From PHET01 sp038202795 (GTDB lineage: Bacteria > Actinomycetota > Coriobacteriia > Anaerosomatales > PHET01), in NCBI GenBank assembly GCA_038202795.1, contig JBBREQ010000009.1:1-42496 (forward strand): a stretch of 42,496 nucleotides of DNA. Reading direction: 5' to 3'. Below, in pieces: positions 31,400 to 39,516 of the stretch. Numbering within the stretch: the first letter of the stretch is position 1; each line of letters opens with the position of its first letter. The notes under the pieces are model-generated. The model did no database searches, had not been told where the DNA came from, and saw nothing but the letters and a program-made list of their open reading frames with translations. A program made the position numbers and the translations under genes.

Positions 31400-32599
31400 A
31401 TGCGCGGACGCAAGTTGGGGTTGTCAATGGCCGTGTTGGAGGCGGCATTGGCAACAGCACTGGCCGTGGCGCTCGTGGGGTGTTCCCCCCGGTCTGAAAC
31501 GGCCACGCAGCCTGAACCGAAGGCTGAGCCGATCAAGATCGGCGTGATCGTCTCGCTAACCGGAACCTACGCCGGCCTCGGTGATCCGGAGAAGAAGACG
31601 ATCGAGATGGAAGTAGCGCGAATCAATGAGGCTGGCGGAGTCAACGGCCGCAAAGTGGAGGTCATCTTCGAGGATGACGCCACTGACGAGGCCAAAGCCG
31701 TCGCCGCTGCAAGCAAACTCATCGAGCAAGATGGAGTGATGGCGCTGATCGGTGCTACGGGCACGGGCCAGACAATGGCTGTTCGCGGCGACGTCGATCG
31801 GGCCCAAATCCCTCAGGTCTCCATGGCCGGAGGCACCGTCATCACCAAGACCTTCGACCCCCTGGTATTTGCCACGCCGTGGTCGAACACAATCGTGGTT
31901 CCCTACACGCTCGAAGCGATGAAAGCCGCTGGGCTGACCAAGGTCGGCCTCATCTCAGATTCGGGCGGTTTTGGCAAAGACGGCCGTGAGGTCATTCTTG
32001 CCGAAGCCCCTAAGGCTGGAATCGAGATCGTCAGCGACCAGACCTTCAATCCGGGCGATGCAGACATGACTGCACAGCTGACTAAGATCAAAGGCTCAGG
32101 TGCTGAGGCGCTGCTGGTGATGTCGGCAGGCAAGGAGGCCGCGACCATCCTCAAGAACGCTGATGATCTGGGTTTGGACGTTCCGGCGTACGGCAGCCAT
32201 GGCAACGCGCGCAAAGAGCTCATCGACGGCGCAGGCGCGGCCGCTGAGGGCTTCCGGTTCGCTGCGGGCAAGATCCTGATTCCGGAGTCCTACGGCGTGG
32301 ACACCGAGGAGTACAAGGTAGCGACTGATTTCGTCAGCCGCTACCAAGCCGCCTACGGTGCCGCACCCAGTACGTTCGCGGGCCACGCCTACGACGCTCT
32401 ACACCTCATTACTGAAGCAGCTGGCAGGGTGCAAGGAGAACTCACCCCCGCTGCGCTTCGTGATGAGCTTGAGAAGACAGCTGGGTTTGTCGGAATCGGT
32501 GGAACGTTCAACCTGTCGGCTCAAGATCACAATGGTCTCACCATGGATGACTTGATCTTCTACGAGATCAAGGATGGGGCCTGGGTAACGGTCGACTAG
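31400..32599 (+). CDS. Branched-chain/aromatic amino-acid ABC transporter substrate-binding lipoprotein, copy 1
   Basis: A 399-residue LivJ-type binding protein. The signal peptide ends in the lipobox LVGC, with Cys28 lipidated. The mature part starts with KIGVIVSLTGTYAGLGDPEKKTIEMEV, followed by VEVIFEDDATDEAKAVAAASKLI, the standard type I periplasmic-binding-fold start of family Peripla_BP_6. NPGDADMTAQLTKIKGSGAEALLV and AAEGFRFAAGKIL are conserved with copy 2. The likely ligand is an amino acid (Leu/Ile/Val or an aromatic one, given the neighbours). It lies 43 bases after the ACT gene and before a strong hairpin (32613-32644). Confidence 0.93.
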   Translation: MRGRKLGLSMAVLEAALATALAVALVGCSPRSETATQPEPKAEPIKIGVIVSLTGTYAGLGDPEKKTIEMEVARINEAGGVNGRKVEVIFEDDATDEAKAVAAASKLIEQDGVMALIGATGTGQTMAVRGDVDRAQIPQVSMAGGTVITKTFDPLVFATPWSNTIVVPYTLEAMKAAGLTKVGLISDSGGFGKDGREVILAEAPKAGIEIVSDQTFNPGDADMTAQLTKIKGSGAEALLVMSAGKEAATILKNADDLGLDVPAYGSHGNARKELIDGAGAAAEGFRFAAGKILIPESYGVDTEEYKVATDFVSRYQAAYGAAPSTFAGHAYDALHLITEAAGRVQGELTPAALRDELEKTAGFVGIGGTFNLSAQDHNGLTMDDLIFYEIKDGAWVTVD

Positions 32600-32612
32600 A
32601 GCATGCATATTC

Positions 32613-32644
32613 GTGGGGTGGGCTCACAGACGAGTCCACCCCAC
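32613..32644 (+). terminator. Strong intercistronic hairpin between the two binding-protein genes
   Basis: GTGGGGTGG plus GCTC (32613-32625) pairs with GAGT plus CCACCCCAC (32632-32644) around the loop ACAGAC, giving a 13-bp stem with one G-U pair. No T-run follows, so it is more likely a partial terminator or mRNA-stabilising/attenuating element than a full stop. It would raise binding-protein copy 1 and iorAB over the downstream transporter genes. Confidence 0.6.
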
Positions 32645-32667
32645 TGTGATCAGAAGGGGGATCGACG

Positions 32668-33864
32668 ATGAAGCACGCCCTACGGGTGGTGTCACTCGCG
32701 CTTGGCCTCGCTGTAGCACTGAGCATTGTGGGGTGCGGGGGGCAGGGCGCAACAGAGGAGGTCTCGCAGTCTGCTGAGCCGGTCAAGATCGGCGCAGTAC
32801 TGTCGCTGACGGGAACGTACGCGGGACTAGGCGCCGCAGAGAAGCAGGCGCTCGATCTTGAAGTCAAGCGCGCGAACGATGCCGGCGGCATAGACGGTCG
32901 GCAGATAGAGCTCGTCATCGAAGACGATGCGACCGACGAAGCCAAGGCGGTCGCCGCCGCGAGCAAACTCATCGAGCAAGACAATGTCGTCGCGATTCTC
33001 GGTGCGTCCGGAACCGGTCAGTCAATGGCGATGCGCGGTGATATCGACCGGGCTGGAGTGCCCCTGATCTCTATGGCGGGAGGCACCGTCATCACTCAGA
33101 AGTTCGATCCACAGGTCTTCCAAACACCCTGGTCCAACACCATCGTGGTTCCCTTCGTGCTCGACGCGATCAAGGCCGCAGGACACACGGACATCGCGCT
33201 GCTGAGCGACACGGGGGGGTACGGCAAGGACGGCAAGCCCCTCATAGAGACCTCGGCTGCCGAGAAGGGGCTTAAGATCGTTGCTAGCGAGACGTTCAAT
33301 CCCGGCGACGCGGACATGACGGCGCAGCTGACCAAGATCCGCAGCTCAGGTGCGGATGCGGTACTCATCTGGACCGCTGGCAAAGAGGCCGCCACGATCA
33401 TGAAGAACGCAGAAGCTCTTGGGATGCGCGAGGGAGACGGCGTCGTCCCGTTCTTTGGAGGGTCCGGACAGGCACGCGTTGAGTTCGCCGAAGGCGCGGG
33501 CCCTGCGGCCGAGGGTTTCGTGTTCGGTACCGGCAAGAGTCTCGTACCGAACAACTGGGGAGTGGACTCCGAGGCATACAAAGTCGTCAACGACTTCAGC
33601 ACGCGGTACAGGCAGGCATACGGGCAAGACCCCGACATCTTCGCCGGCCATGCTTTTGACGCGTTCTCGATTCTGACCCGGGCGCTCAAGACGGCGGGTC
33701 CGGATGCCGATGCCGCTGCTCTGCGCGACGCTATCGAGGGCACGCAGGGGCTGGTGGGGTTTGGCGGGACGTTCGGGTTCTCAGCCCAGGACCACAATGG
33801 ACTGACCACCGACGATCTCGCGCTGTACCGCATCGAAAACGGCGTGTGGGAGCCGGTCGAGTGA
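32668..33864 (+). CDS. Branched-chain/aromatic amino-acid ABC transporter substrate-binding lipoprotein, copy 2
   Basis: A 398-residue paralogue of the preceding protein; many blocks are near-identical (SLTGTYAGLG, EDDATDEAKAVAAASKLIEQD, SMAGGTVIT). The lipobox is IVGC with Cys23, followed by GGQG. The ligand-facing regions differ (for example EGDGVVPFFGGSGQARVEF here against DVPAYGSHGNARKEL), which suggests different specificity while sharing the downstream LivHMGF machinery. AGAAGGGGG precedes the ATG. It is 27 bases before livH. Confidence 0.93.
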   Translation: MKHALRVVSLALGLAVALSIVGCGGQGATEEVSQSAEPVKIGAVLSLTGTYAGLGAAEKQALDLEVKRANDAGGIDGRQIELVIEDDATDEAKAVAAASKLIEQDNVVAILGASGTGQSMAMRGDIDRAGVPLISMAGGTVITQKFDPQVFQTPWSNTIVVPFVLDAIKAAGHTDIALLSDTGGYGKDGKPLIETSAAEKGLKIVASETFNPGDADMTAQLTKIRSSGADAVLIWTAGKEAATIMKNAEALGMREGDGVVPFFGGSGQARVEFAEGAGPAAEGFVFGTGKSLVPNNWGVDSEAYKVVNDFSTRYRQAYGQDPDIFAGHAFDAFSILTRALKTAGPDADAAALRDAIEGTQGLVGFGGTFGFSAQDHNGLTTDDLALYRIENGVWEPVE

Positions 33865-33891
33865 ACCGGGGCCCGGTCGCGGGGGAACGTG

Positions 33892-34773
33892 ATGCCCGAC
33901 GTGGCTGAGCTTCTCCAGTTTGTCATAGCCGGCCTCAAGAGCGGCTCCATATACGCACTGGTGGCCCTAGGGTTCACGCTTGTCTATGCCGCCACGGGTG
34001 CGATCAACTTCGCACAAGGTGAGTTCTACATGCTCGGCGGGATGCTCGGGGTGTGGTTCGTGTCTCTGGGGCTGCCGTTGCCGCTTGCCGTGCTGAGCGC
34101 CGTCACAGCCACCGCTGCTGTGGGTGCACTCTTCGAGCTACTTGCCGTGCGTCCGATATCCGACGGGAACCCCCTGCGGATCATCATAGTGACGATCGGT
34201 GGCTCTGTGGTGCTGCGACAGATCGCGCTACATCTCTTCGGCCCCGACGAACTCGCGCTCCCCGCATTCACGACAGGATCGTCTCTGAAGATCGCCGGCG
34301 CTGCGATCGAAAGACAGACCGTCTGGATCTGGGCCCTGACGGCACTGGCCGTCGTGGGTTTGGTGGTGCTGTACCGGAAGACCACCTTCGGCAAGGCCAT
34401 GCGCGCAACGTCACTGAACCGGGACGCAGCCCGGCTGGTGGGGATCGACGCCCGCGCCATGGTCACGGCGGCGTTCGCACTCGCTGCGGCGCTGGGTGCT
34501 CTGGCAGGGCTCGCGGTAGCGCCCCTCACGCAGACCGCGTTCGACGTCGGCGCGGGAATCGGCGTTAAGGGCTTCTCGGCGGCCATCTTGGGTGGGCTGG
34601 GTAACCCCATCGCTGCGGTGGGCGGTGGGCTGCTGCTCGGCCTGCTCGAAAGCCTCGCTGCGGGCTACTTGGACCCGGTTTACAAGGATGCGGTATCGGT
34701 CGTTGTACTCCTCGCCGTTCTCTTCCTGCGGCCGCAAGGGCTGCTGGGCGGTAGCGGGAAGGAGAAGGTGTGA
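33892..34773 (+). CDS. livH: Branched-chain amino-acid ABC transporter permease, LivH type
   Basis: A 293-residue permease. LQFVIAGLKSGSIYALVALGFTLVYAATGAINFAQGEFYMLG (read in parts) is the LivH hallmark, including the INFAQGEF segment. KTTFGKAMRATSLNRDAARLVGID is the cytoplasmic coupling loop. About eight membrane spans follow the family pattern. ATG 33892 is chosen behind GGGGGAA; a GTG one codon earlier is possible. The stop overlaps the livM start region. Confidence 0.94.
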   Translation: MPDVAELLQFVIAGLKSGSIYALVALGFTLVYAATGAINFAQGEFYMLGGMLGVWFVSLGLPLPLAVLSAVTATAAVGALFELLAVRPISDGNPLRIIIVTIGGSVVLRQIALHLFGPDELALPAFTTGSSLKIAGAAIERQTVWIWALTALAVVGLVVLYRKTTFGKAMRATSLNRDAARLVGIDARAMVTAAFALAAALGALAGLAVAPLTQTAFDVGAGIGVKGFSAAILGGLGNPIAAVGGGLLLGLLESLAAGYLDPVYKDAVSVVVLLAVLFLRPQGLLGGSGKEKV

Positions 34774-35738
34774 TGAGCCGCTACGCTCGCCGGGCGATAG
34801 TCATCGGGGTCGTGGTTCTCCTTGCCGTGCTTCCCTTGGTGGTTCAAGACCGCTTCTTGCTCAAGGTCTTCACATTCGTTGGCCTCAACGCCCTGGTGGT
34901 CGTGGGTATCGCACTGCTGTTCGGCTATGCGGGCCAGGTTTCTCTGGGCCATGCAGGGTTCGTGGGTCTCGGGGCGTATACGTCTGCTTTCCTTGCGGTC
35001 CGAGTCGAAGTACCATGGCTCGTTTGCGTCGCCGCAGGTGCATTGGTGGCGGCGCTTGGCGGGCTCGTACTCGCGATTCCAAGCCTGCGACTCAAGGGTC
35101 ACTACCTCGCCATGGCCACCTTGGGATTCGGTGAGCTGATGACGCTCGCTTTCCGCGAAGCCGAGCCAGTGACAGGTGGTGTCAACGGTTTCTCCGGTAT
35201 ACCGTTTCCAGCTATCGGCGAATTCGTCATCAAAACACCCCAGCAGCTCTACTGGCTCGTATGGTTCTCGGTCGCAGCCGCCGTCCTGCTGGCCGCGAAC
35301 ATAACCGCCTCGCGGCCCGGCCGCGCGATGCGTGCGCTTCACGGCAGCGAACTGGGTGCTCAGGCCAGCGGGGTCGATATCGTCGGTGTGAAGGTTCGAG
35401 CGTTTGTCCTGAGCGCGGCCTTCGCGGGCCTCTCCGGAGCGTTGTACGCCTCTATCGTCGGATTCATATCGCCGAGTCTGTTCACGACTGCTGCCTCGGT
35501 GACCTTCTTGGCGATGGCCGTCATAGGTGGCTCGACATCTCTGGCCGGTCCGCTGCTTGCAGTCGCACTCCTTACCTTGCTCGGATACCTCGACGCTTTG
35601 CTACCAGGCTTGTCAGGGACAACTGGTGAGCTGATCCAGCGGTTCCAGGCCGATATCTACGGGCTCGCGATCATTGCCGTGGTCCTGTTCGCGCCCACCG
35701 GGCTCGCGGGCCTCTGGCGCACAAGGAGAGGCACATGA
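34773..35738 (+). CDS. livM: Branched-chain amino-acid ABC transporter permease, LivM type
   Basis: A 321-residue permease partner of LivH. ALVVVGIALLFGYAGQVSLGHAGFVGLGAYTSAFL (read in parts) and LRLKGHYLAMATLGFGELM are LivM signatures. SRPGRAMRALHGSELGAQASGVD is the ATPase-contact loop. About eight to ten spans are seen. ATG 34773 overlaps the livH stop and lies behind GGAGAAGG. The gene ends in an ATGA overlap with livG. Confidence 0.94.
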   Translation: MSRYARRAIVIGVVVLLAVLPLVVQDRFLLKVFTFVGLNALVVVGIALLFGYAGQVSLGHAGFVGLGAYTSAFLAVRVEVPWLVCVAAGALVAALGGLVLAIPSLRLKGHYLAMATLGFGELMTLAFREAEPVTGGVNGFSGIPFPAIGEFVIKTPQQLYWLVWFSVAAAVLLAANITASRPGRAMRALHGSELGAQASGVDIVGVKVRAFVLSAAFAGLSGALYASIVGFISPSLFTTAASVTFLAMAVIGGSTSLAGPLLAVALLTLLGYLDALLPGLSGTTGELIQRFQADIYGLAIIAVVLFAPTGLAGLWRTRRGT

Positions 35739-36505
35739 CGCTTCTCAGTGTCAGAGAGATCACCAGACGCTTTGGCGGCCTCGTCGCGGTGGACGCTGTG
35801 TCGTTTGATGTCCATCAAGGAACCATAAAGGCCCTCATCGGCCCCAATGGGGCGGGCAAGTCCACGCTGTTCAACTCCCTTACCGGATTCGACCGTCCGG
35901 ACTCAGGCTCGGTGGAGTTCGACGGGCGGCCGGTGATTGGCCGCAGTCCACGAGATGTCGTGCGATCGGGCCTCGCACGCACCTTCCAAAACACCCAGCT
36001 CTTCGATTCGATGAGCGCGCTCGAAAACGTGATGGTCGGTGCTCAAGCCCATCAGGGCGAAGGATTTCTTCCAGCGGCGCTGCGCATGCCGCATGCTGCA
36101 GCTGAGGATCGTGACGCATCTGCGGAAGCCTCGCGCCTTTTGCGCCTCATTGGCATTGACGAATGGGGCCACACGCTCGCCGGTGACCTGCCCGCAGGTA
36201 TTCGGCGCCTGGTGGAGATCGCACGCGCTTTGGCCACATCACCGCGCCTGCTGCTCTTGGATGAACCCGCGGCGGGCCTCAACCCCACCGAGACCACTGA
36301 GCTCGTCCAAACGCTCTTCCGCGTGCGCGACGCCGGCGTCACCATTCTGGTGGTCGAACACGACATGGGACTTGTCATGGAGGTCTCCGATGAGATCGTG
36401 GTGCTTGATCGCGGTGCCAAGATCGCTGAGGGGCCGCCAAGGATGATTCAGAAGGATCCCGCAGTGGTCGCTGCGTACTTGGGCGAGGAGGACGTCGATG
36501 ACTGA
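35735..36505 (+). CDS. livG: Branched-chain amino-acid ABC transporter ATP-binding protein, LivG type
   Basis: A 256-residue ATPase. Walker A is GPNGAGKST, Walker B LLLLDEPAAGLNP and the switch histidine is in VEHDM. The LivG-specific insert and GLARTFQNTQLFDSMSALENVMVG are present. The ABC signature, usually LPYGQQRRLEIARAL in LivG, reads LPAGIRRLVEIARAL (Leu152-Ile156), so the Tyr/Ser-Gly-Gly/Gln core is altered while the flanks are intact. It energises LivHM. It begins in an ATGA overlap with livM and overlaps livF by eight bases. Confidence 0.94.
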   Translation: MTLLSVREITRRFGGLVAVDAVSFDVHQGTIKALIGPNGAGKSTLFNSLTGFDRPDSGSVEFDGRPVIGRSPRDVVRSGLARTFQNTQLFDSMSALENVMVGAQAHQGEGFLPAALRMPHAAAEDRDASAEASRLLRLIGIDEWGHTLAGDLPAGIRRLVEIARALATSPRLLLLDEPAAGLNPTETTELVQTLFRVRDAGVTILVVEHDMGLVMEVSDEIVVLDRGAKIAEGPPRMIQKDPAVVAAYLGEEDVDD

Positions 36506-37238
36506 TTTGCTCAGCGTCACTGACATCCACTCGGGATACGGTCGCACCGAGGTTCTCCGCGGCGTCAGCCTTCGTGTCGAGCAGGGTGAGCTGGTCACCA
36601 TCATTGGCAGCAATGGGGCCGGGAAGTCCACGCTGCTCAAGACCATCGTCGGCTTGATCCGACCCATCGCAGGGGAGATCACCTTGTCGGGCCAGGCAGT
36701 CACGGGCAGTTCGCCGGAACGACTGATTCGTCAGGGGCTCGCACTGGTTCCTGAAGGTCGCATGCTGTTCGGACCCATGACCGTACGCGAGAATCTCGAA
36801 CTGGGAGCTTACCGCACGCGCTCCAGCCGCTCAGCGGGGCTCTCAGCGTCGCTCAATCGAGTATTCGAGCTGTTTCCCGTACTGTCCCAGCGAACCTCAC
36901 AGCGCGCCGATACGCTCTCCGGCGGCGAGCAACAGATGCTCGCTGTGGGACGGGCCCTCATGTCGGACCCATCACTGCTGCTGCTCGACGAGCCGTCATT
37001 GGGGCTCGCGCCTAAAGTGATCGCCGAGATCTTCTCCGCGCTCGATGCGCTCAGAGCGAACGGCATGACCATCCTGCTGGTCGAACAGGACGCTCGACTT
37101 GCGCTCAAGCGGGCCGATCGCGGGTACGTTATGCGCACGGGACACGTCGTTTTGGAAGGCGCTGCCAGCGATTTGCTGGCCGATGAAAACGTACGGACCA
37201 TCTACCTCGGTTCTCTGAAAGGGGAGGGGAGCGCGTGA
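36498..37238 (+). CDS. livF: Branched-chain amino-acid ABC transporter ATP-binding protein, LivF type
   Basis: A 246-residue ATPase. Walker A is GSNGAGKST, the ABC signature LSGGEQQMLAVGRALM is canonical, Walker B is LLLLDEPSLGLAP and the switch histidine is replaced by VEQDA, as is normal for LivF (Gln in place of His). LVPEGRMLFGPMTVRENLELGAY is a LivF hallmark. The ATG overlaps the end of livG by eight bases. The stop overlaps the paaK copy 2 start (GTGA). Confidence 0.95.
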   Translation: MTDLLSVTDIHSGYGRTEVLRGVSLRVEQGELVTIIGSNGAGKSTLLKTIVGLIRPIAGEITLSGQAVTGSSPERLIRQGLALVPEGRMLFGPMTVRENLELGAYRTRSSRSAGLSASLNRVFELFPVLSQRTSQRADTLSGGEQQMLAVGRALMSDPSLLLLDEPSLGLAPKVIAEIFSALDALRANGMTILLVEQDARLALKRADRGYVMRTGHVVLEGAASDLLADENVRTIYLGSLKGEGSA

Positions 37239-38530
37239 TCTGGAACCCCGAATACGAATGCATGGATCGCCTAGCGCTGCGGGAGCTCCAGCTTCGTAGA
37301 CTGCAGATGAGCGTCTCGTGGGTCTACGAGCGCGTTGGCTACTACCGAGCGCTCATGGACGAGCGTGGCGTCAAGCCGCGCGACATCCGGACTCTGGAAG
37401 ACGTGTCCAAGCTCCCCTTCACCGACAAGACCGCGCTTCGCGACACCTACCCGTTCGGGATGTTCGCTCTCCCGCTCGATGAGGTTGTGCGCGTCCACAG
37501 TTCGAGTGGCACCACGGGCAAGCCGATCGTGGTGGGCTACTCACGCGGCGATATCAACACGTGGACCGAGCTCACCGCGCGTGTGGCCGCGGCGGCGGGC
37601 GTGCATCGCGGCGACTTGGTGGACATGGCGTTTCTCTACGGCATGTTCACGGGCGGATGGGGGATGCACTACGGTATCGAGCGCATCGGGGCAACGATCA
37701 TTCCTGCGGGCTCCGGGCAGACCGAGCGCCACCTCATGATGATGGCCGACTTCGGCACCACGGTGCTCGTCTCCACACCGTCTTACGCCCTCTACCTCGC
37801 CGAGCAGGGCGAAGCATCAGGCGTCGACTTTTCGAAGCTGCCGCTGCGCCTGGGCCTCTTTGGCGGCGAACCGTGCTCGGATGCGCTCAAGGCCGAGATC
37901 GAATCCAAGCTTCACATCCGAGCCAGCGACAACTACGGGCTTTCAGAGGTCATGGGGCCCGGCGTTTCTGGGGAGTGCGAGTGCAGCTGTGGCCTTCATC
38001 TCGCCGAGGACCATCTGCTCGTGGAGGTCATCGACCCGGACAGTGGAGAGCCTTTGCCGGCAGGGGAAGAAGGCGAGCTGGTCATTACAACCCTGACCAA
38101 GGAAGCGTTCCCCGTTCTGCGCTACCGGACGCACGATCTGACCTCGCTGGACCAGTCCCGCTGCGAGTGCGGCCGTACCTTGGCGCGCATGCGCAAGGTG
38201 AGGGCGCGCACCGACGACATGCTCATCGTGCGGGGCGTCAATGTCTTCCCCAGCCAGATCGAAGATGTGCTCTTCAGTATTGAGGGAATACGACCTCACT
38301 ACTTGATTGTGGTGGACCGCAAGAAGAACCTCGACGACCTCGAGGTACGTATCGAGGTCGATACTGTGACGTTTTCGGATATCATGGCTGATATGGTCGT
38401 GTTTCAGAGCAAAGTCTCGGAGAAGCTGCAGTCCGTCCTTGGACTCCGGGCGCACGTCACGCTAGTCGAACCTGGGGCAATCGAGCGTGCTGTAGGCAAA
38501 GCCAAGCGGGTTCTTGATCTGAGAGACTGA
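37235..38530 (+). CDS. paaK: Phenylacetate-CoA ligase (AMP-forming), copy 2
   Basis: A 431-residue PaaK, co-translated with livF (GTGA overlap at 37235-37238, behind GGGGAGGGG). The P-loop VHSSSGTTGKPIVVGY keeps the Lys that copy 1 lacks. ECECSCGLH and RCECGRTLAR hold the conserved cysteines, YRTHDLTS is the hinge, and VGKAKRVLDL carries the C-terminal catalytic lysine. Fusion of this gene into an ior-ACT-liv operon implies that its substrate is the arylacetate linked to IorAB arylacetyl-CoA, run in either direction. A hairpin follows the stop. Confidence 0.93.
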   Translation: MIWNPEYECMDRLALRELQLRRLQMSVSWVYERVGYYRALMDERGVKPRDIRTLEDVSKLPFTDKTALRDTYPFGMFALPLDEVVRVHSSSGTTGKPIVVGYSRGDINTWTELTARVAAAAGVHRGDLVDMAFLYGMFTGGWGMHYGIERIGATIIPAGSGQTERHLMMMADFGTTVLVSTPSYALYLAEQGEASGVDFSKLPLRLGLFGGEPCSDALKAEIESKLHIRASDNYGLSEVMGPGVSGECECSCGLHLAEDHLLVEVIDPDSGEPLPAGEEGELVITTLTKEAFPVLRYRTHDLTSLDQSRCECGRTLARMRKVRARTDDMLIVRGVNVFPSQIEDVLFSIEGIRPHYLIVVDRKKNLDDLEVRIEVDTVTFSDIMADMVVFQSKVSEKLQSVLGLRAHVTLVEPGAIERAVGKAKRVLDLRD

Positions 38531-38531
38531 C

Positions 38532-38560
38532 CGGTACTCACCAGTCTCGGTGGGGTGCCG
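38532..38560 (+). terminator. Imperfect hairpin after paaK copy 2
   Basis: CGGTACTCACC (38532-38542) pairs with GGTGGGGTGCCG (38549-38560) around AGTCTC, with two G-T pairs and one bulged G. It lies directly after the stop at 38530 and could end the ior-liv-paaK transcript. No T-run follows, so it may need Rho or act only partly. Confidence 0.4.
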
Positions 38561-38583
38561 TCAGACATGAGCGGGGGAGTACT

Positions 38584-39126
38584 GTGCCCGTCTGGGCCGG
38601 GATAGCCATAGGTGTAGGTGTGCTGCTGCTCATCGCGGCAGGCGCTTCTGCGGCCTGGTTCGGATGGAAGTCATTCGAACGCCGCTCGCTGATGCGGATC
38701 GTCACGCGTACCGAGGCCGTCGAAACCGCTGCCCAGGCGCTTGTCGACGTGTTCACCCGGCTATCCGAAGCCAGCGATGAGGCATTGGAGGAGTTCGCCA
38801 GAGACCCGGAGACCTCTGAGCGCCGAGCGCTCTATGAAGTAGCTTTGAAGGCCGACATGGTGAGCGACGAGCTTGATCGAATGAGACTGCCACGCTCACT
38901 GGTCGCTGTCGCCGAGGCCGTCGCTGACGCGGCGCATCTCATTGCACATGAGTCTCGCGTGGTGGGAGAAAGCGACATCGGTGACGACGCGCTTGCCAAA
39001 CTCTCGTTGATGGAGCTCGAGCTGGTTCAGGCCTATACCTCGCAAGCCCGCCGAAGGGTACATGAATCCTGCACGGAGTGCGGCCTGGAAGAAACCAATG
39101 TCTACGGCGGAGGACTCTATCTATGA
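38584..39126 (+). CDS. Single-span membrane-anchored protein of unknown function
   Basis: A 180-residue protein. One N-terminal membrane helix spans ~3-26 (VWAGIAIGVGVLLLIAAGASAAWFG). The remaining ~150 residues are a helical cytoplasmic domain, rich in Ala, Glu, Arg and Val, with heptad-like pattern (TEAVETAAQALVDVFTRLSEASDEALEEF). The end carries two cysteines in SCTECGLEETNVYGGGLYL, a possible metal or redox pair. I do not recognise the family. GCGGGGGAG precedes the GTG. Its TGA overlaps the next gene's ATG (ATGA), indicating co-translation with the SH3-domain protein. Confidence 0.75.
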   Translation: MPVWAGIAIGVGVLLLIAAGASAAWFGWKSFERRSLMRIVTRTEAVETAAQALVDVFTRLSEASDEALEEFARDPETSERRALYEVALKADMVSDELDRMRLPRSLVAVAEAVADAAHLIAHESRVVGESDIGDDALAKLSLMELELVQAYTSQARRRVHESCTECGLEETNVYGGGLYL

Positions 39127-39506
39127 ACCCAGCCATCCTCAAGATCGGCCGTGCTGTCCTGGGAGTGGCCGTCGTGCTCGTGCTGTTCTTCACCGTCCGC
39201 GGTTGGTGGACGGAGTACAAGTCCGCACCACCGACGAAGGCCTCGGCGACCTCGACGGTTCCTGCTAAGGAGACATCGAGTTCTGACTTGCCGGTAGAAG
39301 ACGCCTCGGGGACCCTCGTAGTCCTCACGGACGGTCTCAATCTCCGTGCAAAGCCAGCCATCGACGGAGACCAGATCCGGGCACTCGAGAAGAAAGAGAA
39401 GCTCAAACTCCTCAAGAGACAGGGTGACTGGTACTTCGTGAGCACCTCCAAGAACGAAGAGGGCTGGATCTCAGCCAACAAGAGCTACACGAAGCTCCAG
39501 AAGTAG
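39123..39506 (+). CDS. Membrane-anchored bacterial SH3-domain protein
   Basis: A 127-residue protein. The N-terminal membrane helix lies at ~8-25 (VLGVAVVLVLFFTVRGWW), followed by a Ser/Thr/Pro/Lys linker at ~30-60 outside the cell. The C-terminal bacterial SH3 domain (~65-127) has GLNLRAKPAIDGDQIRALEKKEKLKLLKRQGDWYFV (in parts) and GWISANK, the SH3_3 pattern with the WY pair and GWI end. Such domains usually bind cell-wall peptide or glycan. ATG 39123 sits in an ATGA overlap behind GGAGGA. An open extension back to 39078 lies inside the upstream gene and is not needed. Confidence 0.84.
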   Translation: MNPAILKIGRAVLGVAVVLVLFFTVRGWWTEYKSAPPTKASATSTVPAKETSSSDLPVEDASGTLVVLTDGLNLRAKPAIDGDQIRALEKKEKLKLLKRQGDWYFVSTSKNEEGWISANKSYTKLQK

Positions 39507-39516
39507 GGATGCAACA

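Noticed and set aside
33864..33880. ACCGGG/CCCGGT palindrome before livH as a terminator
   Set aside because: The arms are separated by one base, too tight for a hairpin, and the downstream genes are clearly in the same operon.
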